Source: UPXZ01 sp049840795
GTDB lineage: Bacteria > Bacteroidota > Bacteroidia > Bacteroidales > Paludibacteraceae
Assembly (NCBI GenBank): GCA_049840795.1
Contig: JASGJK010000007.1
Location: 9,658 to 73,657, forward strand
Direction: 5' to 3'
Length of the DNA stretch: 64,000 bases
Below the pieces are notes generated by a model. It ran no database searches, was not told the DNA's origin, and saw only the letters and a program-made list of their open reading frames with translations. Below, piece by piece: positions 56,400 through 64,000 of this stretch. The stretch's first letter is position 1. Every line of letters begins with the position of its first letter. A program made the position numbers and the translations under genes.

Positions 56400-59300
56400 T
56401 TATTTTACTTTTTCCTGCTCTGCAATAGCGTTCAAGCGGGTGGTAATCATACTCTGAACATCGTCTTTTACCGTATAGTTTTTTTGTAAACTTAATAAAT
56501 ATTGTTTTGCCTGAAAACTGTTGCCTTTTTGTACATACACATCGGCAAGCACAACAAAACTTCGCGCAAGCCAATATTGGAATGGCGAATTTTTCTTGGC
56601 AAAATCCAATACTTCAGCCTCAGCGTCATTCAACTTATTAAGTTTGTAATACGTTTCGGCAATCAGGTATTTTGCTTCCGCTCCAATGGCTGTACGGGTA
56701 TCAATTTTAATTTGTCTTAAATCTTTGAGTGTTTCATTGAGTTTGTTTTGTCGGCTATACGCTTTGGCACGGTTGTATAATGCTTCGGTACGCATAGCTT
56801 CTGTCGATTTGTTGTCCGAAAGTATTTCAGCTGCAATGGAGATGGTTTGCGTATCACTGTTTAAAGAATAACTGGTACGAAGCACGCCCAAGCGTGCAAT
56901 ATTTTTGTTTTCGGCTGTTTGCGCATAAGTATCCAATTTTTTGAAATAATTCATCGCTGCCGAATAGTTTTTCTGATCAAAAGAAATTTCGGCGGCACGT
57001 AATGCTGCTTGCTCCATATACGGACTACCCGAAGTATTGAGTATGGTATCGTAAGCAATCAACGCGTTTTCTTTATCTTTGTTTCTGTAATAAATGTCTG
57101 CCAAATAATGTTGAGCAATGGTACAAAATCTTCCGTTGGGGCAAAACTTTTCAATATATGCTTTTAGGTTGGGTAGCGCTTTTGAAAAAGCATCTTCCAT
57201 ATATTGTTTTTCGGCAATTGCAAAAGTGATGGAATCTTGATGGGCTAACGAAGCTTTATTTATCTCAATACCCAATGATTTGATGTATGTGATATAACTA
57301 TCAGCATCACCTTTTTCCACGTAGATAGCTTCTAAACTTTCGAGAGCCGTGTTTGCTTCTTCACTGGCAGGGTAGGTCGAAACTACATTTTTAAATTCAG
57401 CAATGGCTTTGTCGTTTTCTTTGTTGTTGTAATAGACCATTCCGGTTTCGAGCACTGCTCTTGGTGCAAGCGTACTGTTAGGATATTCGGTAATCAGTTT
57501 TCGATACGTTTCCACTGTTTTATCATCGTTCTGAGTCATGAGATAGGCACGTGCCATTTCATACAGTGCATCGTCATTATAGTCGGATCGAGGAAATTTT
57601 TCCAATAACTGATTCAATTTTTCAATTTTTAACGCATAGTTTTTTTGTAATCCGGCGGTATAAGCCGATTGAAATAAACCGTAATCACCGCTCGAAGGGG
57701 ATATTTCCGCTGCTTTGTCGTAATATTCGGTTGCCAATGTGAAATTTCTCTGATTAAAATATCCGTCGCCAATACGATTTAAAGCATCCGAGTAGGTGGA
57801 TGATTTTTTGTTTTTCTCAGCTCCTAGATATTTCAGGAACCAGTTTAGCGCATCATTATATTTTTTCTGTGAAAAATAAGCGTATCCCATCGAATATAAA
57901 CTTTGCACATAATTCACATTGGAAGCAACTTTAGGTTGTGAAAAGAACTTACTCAAATCTGAAACTGCATCGGAATAGTTTTTTAACCGATAATTACTTT
58001 CAGAGCGCCAATAATACACATCAGCCAAGTACTTTCCCTGAGGTGATGATTGTACGGCTTTGGTAAAATACTCAATGGCTTTGTAATGATTACCGTTTGT
58101 GAATGATTCTGTTCCGAGCTGATATTCAATATACTGTTTGGTATCTCGTAGTTTTGGTGTCAGATTCTTGATCTTGGAAATGGATTTATAGGCTTCGGTA
58201 TAGTTTTTTGAAGTCAAATATACCGTTGCCAAGTAATCGTATGCCTTATCGGTTTGTTTTGAATTAGGAAATTCATCCAAAAATTGTTCAAAAGCCTTTA
58301 CCGATTCTCCAAATACGGTTGTAGTTTCGTAAGTAGTCAGGGCGTAGTTAAATAATGCTTCTTCTCGTACTTGTGGGTTAAATTTTGTGCGTAGCGCCGA
58401 TTCATATACTAATCGAGCGTTGGTTTTATTTCCTGTTTTAACATACGCATTTCCCAATTGCAAATAAGCACTTTCGCTCAATTCGTCGGCTTCGCTGGTG
58501 GCGTCGGCTAAGTATTTGATAGATTCTTCCGCTCTTCCGGTCTTGAGTAAGGCTATACCGAGATAATACTTATCGTTGCGTAGCATTTTATCTTCTCCAA
58601 TAGTCTTTTCATAATTTATTAAATTGGAGGCGGCTTTAGCGTAATTATTTTTTGCAAAAGCTCTCTCGCCGGCAATGCGGTATATTTCTGCATTGTTCAC
58701 ATTGTTGGGATACATTCTCAATAATTCATCCGCACGTTTATCCACTTCGTCATAATTTCCTTTGGAATAATATATTTGCGTTATATAATACGGAGCAGCA
58801 TCGGCAAAGTCAGGATGATTTTCTATTAGTAATAAATCGGGTAATGCCGCATCGTAATTACCTAATTTGTATTCGGTATAGCCGGTATAATAGAGCGCTT
58901 TGGGATGATTGGTCGTATTCATAGCCTTAAGCGTATTGAAAATATCCCTCGCTTTAGTGTAATTCCCTGTTTCTAAGTTGGCATATCCTCTACAGAAAAG
59001 AAAATCAATTTGCTCCTTGTCATTTAAGTGCGTATCATCAACCACCCTAAAGTGCTCAAGGGCTTGGGCATATCGTTTCTTTTCGTATTCGAGCATCCCG
59101 AGCAGGTACTTAACGCGGTCGTAATACGGAGTATAAGGATGAAGTTCCAAATGAGTTTCTAATTGTTTCTTGGCATCAGCTTGCCGAAGTTCATAAGCAT
59201 TGGATGCCATATAGTACTCGGCTTGCAGAAGCATACCGGCATCGGTAGGTTTTGCTTGTTTTACATATTCTTCAAAGCTACGATACGAGGCGCCGTATTT

Positions 59301-59429
59301 TCGCTGTTCGTACAAGTCTTTACCATCGTGAAATAGCTTGTCAGGATTGGTGTAAAGTAACGTGTGTTGCGCATACGATAGCAATGTTGCTATGCCAAAG
59401 GCAATGGTTAAAATAATTTTTTTATTCAT
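56400..59429 (-). CDS. Large periplasmic tetratricopeptide-repeat protein
   Basis: 1009 residues from ATG 59429: MNKKIILTIAFGIATLLSYA is a clear signal peptide; an upstream in-frame ATG at 59519 would put 30 hydrophilic residues in front and is rejected. The rest is almost wholly TPR-type helix pairs (about 20 or more units, e.g. ALEHFRVVDDTHLNDKEQ, GDGYFNQRNFTLATEYYDKA, ALYEMARAYLMTQNDDKTVE). Such proteins act as periplasmic scaffolds. Co-directional with the outer-membrane barrel gene 146 bases downstream and probably co-transcribed with it. Confidence 0.8.
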   Translation of the reverse strand: MNKKIILTIAFGIATLLSYAQHTLLYTNPDKLFHDGKDLYEQRKYGASYRSFEEYVKQAKPTDAGMLLQAEYYMASNAYELRQADAKKQLETHLELHPYTPYYDRVKYLLGMLEYEKKRYAQALEHFRVVDDTHLNDKEQIDFLFCRGYANLETGNYTKARDIFNTLKAMNTTNHPKALYYTGYTEYKLGNYDAALPDLLLIENHPDFADAAPYYITQIYYSKGNYDEVDKRADELLRMYPNNVNNAEIYRIAGERAFAKNNYAKAASNLINYEKTIGEDKMLRNDKYYLGIALLKTGRAEESIKYLADATSEADELSESAYLQLGNAYVKTGNKTNARLVYESALRTKFNPQVREEALFNYALTTYETTTVFGESVKAFEQFLDEFPNSKQTDKAYDYLATVYLTSKNYTEAYKSISKIKNLTPKLRDTKQYIEYQLGTESFTNGNHYKAIEYFTKAVQSSPQGKYLADVYYWRSESNYRLKNYSDAVSDLSKFFSQPKVASNVNYVQSLYSMGYAYFSQKKYNDALNWFLKYLGAEKNKKSSTYSDALNRIGDGYFNQRNFTLATEYYDKAAEISPSSGDYGLFQSAYTAGLQKNYALKIEKLNQLLEKFPRSDYNDDALYEMARAYLMTQNDDKTVETYRKLITEYPNSTLAPRAVLETGMVYYNNKENDKAIAEFKNVVSTYPASEEANTALESLEAIYVEKGDADSYITYIKSLGIEINKASLAHQDSITFAIAEKQYMEDAFSKALPNLKAYIEKFCPNGRFCTIAQHYLADIYYRNKDKENALIAYDTILNTSGSPYMEQAALRAAEISFDQKNYSAAMNYFKKLDTYAQTAENKNIARLGVLRTSYSLNSDTQTISIAAEILSDNKSTEAMRTEALYNRAKAYSRQNKLNETLKDLRQIKIDTRTAIGAEAKYLIAETYYKLNKLNDAEAEVLDFAKKNSPFQYWLARSFVVLADVYVQKGNSFQAKQYLLSLQKNYTVKDDVQSMITTRLNAIAEQEKVK

Positions 59430-59647
59430 CCGAGCAAAATGTTTATTCAATGATCGGATGGAACTCGCATAACAATAGTCATACGTGTTTGCGTTTTGTG
59501 CTAAACATGTTCGTTTCATATATGGATATTTCTACTGTTTTTAATCATTTTGAACTTTCGCAAGTTATTTAACGTTTGATTCTATAAATATTAAGAAATT
59601 ACTCATTTTGATTATCAGATACTTATAAGAATCAAGGGGTTTAATTT

Positions 59648-59700
59648 TATTTAAGTCGAACCTTATCCCCAGCCCTTCTCCCGATGGAGAGGGAGTACGT
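59648..59700. repeat. G+C-rich palindromic repeat
   Basis: CCCAGCCCTTCTCCCGATGG and AGAGGGAG form a bulged hairpin in an otherwise AT-rich 375-base gap (59430-59804), matching a widespread type of short intergenic palindrome in Bacteroidota. Nothing else recognised in the gap. Confidence 0.5.
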
Positions 59701-59804
59701 AGTGAGAGTAAGAAAACTGCCAAACTAATGCAAGTTGCTGTAATTATGCGAATTAAACTTGCAAAAATTGAATCATTTATTTTCATCCGGTACTATTAAG
59801 CCGG

Positions 59805-60357
59805 TTACACCACTAATTTTTCATTAGCATTTGGTGTTGGCAGCGCTTCCAAATATCTTCTTACAGCCTCCCGTACTGACTTCAAACCGAAAAGCGTAGG
59901 ATTTATTTCTTTTACAGGAAGAAAAAAATACTCTTGCACATCATCAGCCGGCGATAGAGTGGTTGTATTCTCTAATGTACATTCAAAAAACATATCCATT
60001 GTAGGAATGTTCATTTCCGAATAAAGATAATCATTCGGTAGTGAAAACAAATATCTTGCCGTTTTTATCTTCCCATTGAGTTCTTCTTTTATTTCACGAA
60101 CAAGCGATTGTTCTACACTCTCATTATAATCGGTAAAACCACCCGGTAGATCCAGTGTCCCCTTTGCCGGTTCGTTTCCACGACGACAAACCAATAACTC
60201 GCCACTATCGTTTACTATGAAACCGGCACAAGCTGCCGAAGGATTTCAAATAAAACACAAATCCACATATTTTGCAGAGTTTTGATTTTTCGTTATTAAT
60301 CTCGAAATATTCAGAGCCACACTGTGGACAATATCTGAATTTTTGTAAAGCGTGCAT
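59805..60357 (-). CDS. NUDIX hydrolase with N-terminal zinc ribbon (one frameshift)
   Basis: 183 residues when the frame is corrected. N-terminus from ATG 60357: MHALQKFRYCPQCGSEYFEI and LCKICGFV form a four-cysteine zinc ribbon; the NUDIX box GFTDYNESVEQSLVREIKEE matches G-x5-E-x7-R-E-x-x-E-E. One A too many near 60246-60249 separates the halves (FYLNPSAACAGFIVN after correction). Without it, only 129 residues from an internal ATG at 60194 are read. Hydrolyses a nucleoside diphosphate derivative, possibly NADH or a nucleotide sugar; specificity is not visible. Confidence 0.8.
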
Positions 60358-60665
60358 ATACATTTTCTTCTAACATTCTCACTACAAAGATAGTAAATTG
60401 AAAGTAAATTAACAAAAAAAATAAATCGAAAGCACAATGCCTCCAAGTAAAATTTTTATTGAGAAAAATATAAGCGGTAATACGTTTCTTGGTTGTTGTA
60501 TCTATATTATTTGAATAAATAGTTGTTTTATTCAGGCTTTATAAAATATTATTTTTGTTTTTATAATTTAAATAAAATATTTCCTTAAAAAAATAATAAA
60601 TATCTGATAATTATATTTTTATATTTTTAATAATATAAAAAAGTTGTCTGAAATAAAAATTTATA

Positions 60666-60696
60666 TTGTATATATGAAAACTAAAATATACCTTTG
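60666..60696 (+). promoter_or_regulatory. Promoter of the nrdD-nrdG operon
   Basis: TTG at 60666-60668 and TACCTTTG at 60689-60696 with a 20-base spacer fit the Bacteroides -33/-7 arrangement. The expected transcription start (about 60703) falls on the first base pairs of the riboswitch stem. The leader between NUDIX and nrdD (60358-61134) otherwise holds the riboswitch and AT-rich sequence. Confidence 0.65.
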
Positions 60697-60701
60697 TGGC
60701 A

Positions 60702-60950
60702 AATAAATGGTTTTCATTTTTATAAATCTATAAAAGAAATTAAAAGGGAATGCCGTGCAATTCGGCAACAGTTCCCGCTGCTGTAAAACTCAAGCCCCTC
60801 CAAACTTCTCGTCACCAAGAGAATCTTAAAACTGGGGAAACTTATTGAACAACACTTTTGCCACTGGTATTTATTCCATCCTTTATTCGGGTAGGAAAAA
60901 CCGGGAAGGAGTTCAATAACGAGAGTAAGTCAGAAGACCTGCCATTTATT
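60702..60950 (+). promoter_or_regulatory. Cobalamin riboswitch upstream of nrdD
   Basis: P1 stem AATAAATGG (60702-60710) / CCATTTATT (60942-60950). Core elements: GGGAATGCCGTGCAATTCGG (from 60746), CAGTTCCCGCTGCTGTAA, GCCACTG (60859-60865), GGGAAGG and the B12 box AAGTCAGAAGACCTGCC (60926-60942). The downstream hairpin TCTTT/AAAGA around 60966-60982 may be part of the expression platform. It should repress the operon when adenosylcobalamin is plentiful. Confidence 0.9.
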
Positions 60951-61134
60951 GTTTAACAATTTGATGTCTTTCGGGTAAAGAGACAGAAAAACAACAAAGG
61001 AATTAATTCGTGTTTTTTGGTTTGATGTTGACTGAGAAATAGTTTATCCTGTATTGTCTTTACGTCTCGTTTTCCCATATTTCACATTGTTGCATGTTGA
61101 TTATAAGCAATTTATATATTATAATTTATTAAAA

Positions 61135-63264
61135 ATGGGCAATAAAGAAATTTTCATAGTAAAGCGTGATGGGAAACGAATGCCTTTCTCCATCGAAAAA
61201 ATTAAAAATGCCATTGCCAAGGTCTTTTCTGTCGGTCGGAACGTTTGCCACAGAAGACGATTTTGTTACAATACTGTCGCGCGTACATATTGCCAACGGA
61301 ATGACGGTGGAAGAGATTCAGAATCAGGTAGAGATAGCTCTAATGGCAGAGAAACATTTCGCGGTGGCAAAATCGTTTATGCTCTATCGTCAAAAACACG
61401 CCGAAACACGCGAAATAAGAGACGAATTGAATTTTCTGATGGACTATTGCGATGCTCAAAATGCAGCTTCGGGTAGTAAATTTGATGCTAATGCCAATGT
61501 TGAAAAGAAAAACATAGCCACTCTTATCGGCGAATTGCCCAAAAAGAATTTTATCAACCTGAATCGGAAAATGATTACCGACCGGATAAAAGAGATTTAC
61601 GGAAAAGAAGTTGCCGATAAGTATATGGGGATGCTTCACGAACATTTTATCTATAAAAATGACGAAACCAGCCTGGCAAACTACTGTGCAAGCATTACGA
61701 TGTATCCATGGCTGCCCATGGTACCCTAACCGTAGGTGGTAACTCTACACCACCTACCAACCTGAAATCGTTTAGCGGTGGGTTTGTAAATATGGTTTTT
61801 ATCGTTTCCAGTATGCTGAGCGGCGCGTGTGCCACCCCTGAATTTTTGATGTATATGGATTATTTTATACGCAAAGAATATGGCGACGATTATTTTATTC
61901 ATACCGGTGAGGTAGTAGATCTCTCAAAACGCAAACGCACATTGAAAAAAGTAATTTCCGACTATTTTGAACAGATTGTATATTCCATCAATCAACCTAC
62001 AGGGGCACGAAATTTTCAAGCCGTTTTTTGGAATATCGCTTATTATGACAGATATTATTTTGAAAGTCTTTTTGGTGAATTTGTGTTCCCCGATGGTACC
62101 AAGCCGATATGGGAATCGCTTAGTTGGTTGCAACAGTACTTTATGAAATGGTTTAATAATGAACGAACCAAAACGGTACTTACATTCCCGGTAGAAACTA
62201 TGGCACTGCTTACCAAAGATGGCGATGTGATTGATGCCGAATACGGCGATTTTACGGCAGAAATGTATGCCGAAGGACATTCATTCTTCACGTACATGAG
62301 CGATAATGCCGACTCGCTATCGAGTTGCTGCCGCTTGCGCAACGAAATACAGGACAATGGATTCAGCTACACCTTGGGAGCCGGAGGTGTTTCTACCGGA
62401 TCGAAAAGTGTGCTTACCATTAATCTGAATCGATGCGTACAGTTTGCACGGCGAACCGGACGACACCACTTGGCTTTTCTCGAAACAGTAGTGGATCTGG
62501 TTCACAAAGTACAAACGGCGTACAATGAAAACCTGAAAATGTTGCAGGAAAAAGGGATGCTTCCGCTGTTTGATGCCGGGTATATAAACATTGGACGTCA
62601 ATACCTTACCATTGGGGTAAATGGATTAGTGGAGGCAGCGGAATCGTTTGGAATTGTAATTGATAACAATCCCGAATATGTAACATTTGTACAAGATGTT
62701 TTGGGACTGATAGAACGATACAATAAAAAATACGGCACCAAAGAGTTAATGTTTAACTGTGAAATGATTCCGGCGGAAAACGTAGGAGTAAAACATGCCA
62801 AATGGGATAGGGAAGACGGCTATTTTGTACCTCGAGATTGCTACAATAGTTATTTTTACCGTGTTGAAGACACTTCATTAAATGTCATCGACAGGTTTCG
62901 ATTACACGGACGCCAATACATCGAGCATCTGACGGGTGGTTCGGCACTCCATTTGAATTTGGAGGAGCATCTCACAAAAGTTCAATATCGTCAACTGCTA
63001 AGGGTGGCAGCTTTAGAGGGATGCAACTATTTTACGTTCAATATCCCCAATACCGTATGTAATGACTGCAGGTGTATTGACAAACGTTACCTGAAACAAT
63101 GTCCTAAATGCGGTTCGCAACAGGTGGATTATCTCACACGCATCATCGGGTACATGAAGCGAGTTAGCAATTTCTCTACTGCCCGACAGGCAGAAGCATC
63201 CAAACGCTATTACGAGAATCTGAACTACACCAAAGAACTTGAAAAGGAAAGCGTAGTATGTTGA
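61135..63264 (+). CDS. nrdD: Anaerobic (class III) ribonucleoside-triphosphate reductase (two frameshifts)
   Basis: Makes dNTPs from NTPs without oxygen, with a glycyl radical. Corrected length is 709 residues, as expected. ATP-cone at the N-terminus (IVKRDGKRMPFSIEKIKNAI), shift by one extra T in 61225-61228, continuing FLSVGTFATEDDFV; second shift, one C missing at 61715-61717, at YPWL/HGTLTVGGNS. Then an intact body, zinc site CNDCRC...CPKCGSQ and glycyl-radical region TRIIGYMKRVSNF. Stop overlaps nrdG by seven bases. The two opposite shifts cancel out, which suggests sequence error rather than decay. Confidence 0.9.
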
Positions 63265-63729
63265 AATATGCCGACTACGATATTGTGTTTCGCGAAATCC
63301 CAGATGAAGTCACGTTGGCTATTAACTTGTCGAACTGCCCTCATAAATGTGCCGGCTGTCATAGTCCGCATCTGCGAGAAGACATTGGCGAGCTGTTAAG
63401 CCCGACAGCGCTTACGGAATTGCTGAGCAGATATTCTGCTGCCGTCACGTGTGTGTGTTTTATGGGAGGTGATGCCAATCCCAACGAAGTGTGCCTAATT
63501 GCGGATTTTGTACGAAAAACATCAGGTAATAAACTGAAAACGGCTTGGTATTCAGGATTTAATACATTGAAGAAGAATAAATATAGCCGTAGTTTTGATT
63601 ATATCAAATTAGGAGAATACATAGAGCAATTGGGTGCGTTGGATAAGAAAACCACCAACCAGCGACTCGTATAAAATAGAAAATGGCTATTTGAAGAATA
63701 TTACGCAACAACTTCAAAATACCATATAA
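63258..63729 (+). CDS. nrdG: Anaerobic ribonucleotide reductase activating protein (radical SAM, one frameshift at the end)
   Basis: Generates the glycyl radical on NrdD using S-adenosylmethionine. NLSNCPHKCAGCHSPHLRED carries CxxxCxxC (4Fe-4S), followed by VCFMGGDANPNEV (the GGD/GGE motif) and KLGEYIEQLGALDKKTTNQR. The plain frame ends at 63674 with LV; removing one G (63669) gives RLYKIENGYLKNITQQLQNT up to 63729 and 156 residues, the normal length and ending. Translationally coupled to nrdD. Confidence 0.9.
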
Positions 63730-63730
63730 T

Positions 63731-63772
63731 ATTTTTATTCTGGTAACTTGGAGTCACCCCGAGAATAAAAAT
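63731..63772 (+). terminator. Terminator after nrdG
   Basis: Perfect 11-bp inverted repeat ATTTTTATTCT (63731-63741) / AGAATAAAAAT (63762-63772). Symmetric with T-runs on both strands, so it can also end the leftward recombinase relic. Confidence 0.7.
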
Positions 63773-63775
63773 AGA

Positions 63776-63950
63776 TTATCTTAATGCTCTAAACATCTGA
63801 TCAATAGCTTTCTTTTTTGTTCCATATTCGGATGAACGTATAAATTCAGGGTTGTACTGATATTTGAATGACCTAATAACACACTTACTGTTTTATAATC
63901 GCATTTGCTTTCGATGCAACGTGTGGAGGTGCTGTTCGGATTGATCGTGT
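63776..63950 (-). pseudogene. Tyrosine recombinase (integrase), C-terminal remnant
   Basis: On the minus strand: TRCIESKCDYKTVSVLLGHS followed by NISTTLNLYVHPNMEQK, the conserved end of tyrosine recombinases (LLGHS and the catalytic Tyr region NLYVH). The strict frame ends at 63781 (LEH); with one extra A it would end FRALR at 63776. Upstream (right) of the match, the sequence up to the window edge has stops, and the R-H-x-x-R region is not intact, so it is a fragment. Possibly the edge of an old integrated element. Confidence 0.65.
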
Positions 63951-64000
63951 TTCCCTATTAACCTTAGCAATACGTAGCTTCAGTCAAGGTACTACATAAC

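Noticed and set aside
59430..59519. 30-residue N-terminal extension of the large TPR protein
   Set aside because: The signal peptide begins at ATG 59429; the extension is hydrophilic and would block export.
1700..63669. Programmed frameshifting as a general explanation for the broken genes
   Set aside because: The runs are of many kinds (A, T, G, C), shifts are in both directions, and no conserved slippery site plus stem-loop is found, apart from the A7 case at 40.4 kb listed separately.
1..64000. tRNA or rRNA genes
   Set aside because: No cloverleaf with conserved T-arm and no rRNA-like conserved stretch was seen; the S23-type ORFs are not inside an rRNA gene here.

Overview
The window reads as chromosomal DNA of a Bacteroidota member, most likely order Bacteroidales. 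Support: AT-rich intergenic DNA with TAnnTTTG -7 promoter elements, T9SS-type C-terminal tails on LamG surface proteins, a Lnb/DUF4105 protein, DUF4861 next to KduD and KduI, Bacteroides-length Fcl, and an outer-membrane barrel paired with a giant TPR protein. The species cannot be named from the sequence alone.

Layout. (1) 1-5.6 kb: two paralogous LamG surface proteins, then the collapsed remains of two N-acetylglucosamine-glycan genes (alpha-N-acetylglucosaminidase GH89 and a heparan-alpha-glucosaminide N-acetyltransferase-like membrane protein). (2) 5.7-15.1 kb: a TPR protein, a Crp/Fnr regulator, a Lnb-family membrane protein, a leftward unsaturated-uronate (pectin) operon kduI-kduD-DUF4861, and dihydrolipoamide dehydrogenase. 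(3) 15.1-16.1 kb: IS1595-type transposase debris. (4) 16.1-54.5 kb: a large, almost entirely rightward O-antigen/surface polysaccharide cluster. It starts with gmd and fcl (GDP-L-fucose), continues with a Wzm/Wzt ABC exporter, many glycosyltransferases, acetyltransferases, a GtrB-GtrC-GtrA modification trio, an FdtA-FdtA-FdtC-FdtB 3-acetamido-3,6-dideoxyhexose cassette, a broken fucosyltransferase, an O-acetyltransferase, a FemAB-like protein, and ends with wecB and a deacetylase-like gene. (5) 54.5-60.4 kb leftward: an outer-membrane barrel plus a TPR protein, and a NUDIX hydrolase. (6) 60.7-63.7 kb: a cobalamin riboswitch upstream of nrdD-nrdG (class III ribonucleotide reductase), a terminator, and a tyrosine-recombinase remnant.

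Two features dominate. First, the polysaccharide cluster is studded with several families of intergenic palindromic repeats. Three times a pair of family-specific inverted arms brackets one small ORF: an S23-type four-helix-bundle protein (twice, each with its own arm family) or a GxxExxY PD-(D/E)xK nuclease-fold protein (once). These look like small mobile elements, reminiscent of the intervening sequences of 23S rRNA; the same repeat family also brackets a SNF2 helicase placed between wzm and wzt. A separate REP/MITE-like element with terminal inverted repeats lies at 46.7-46.9 kb, and a degenerate 42-bp tandem array lies behind a small gene at 40.1-40.4 kb. Second, about twenty genes are broken by single-base indels, mostly in homopolymers; adding or removing one base restores the family's normal length. 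This suggests residual base-calling error in the assembly for many of them, on top of some genuine gene decay. I list such genes as one composite feature and give the position of the break.
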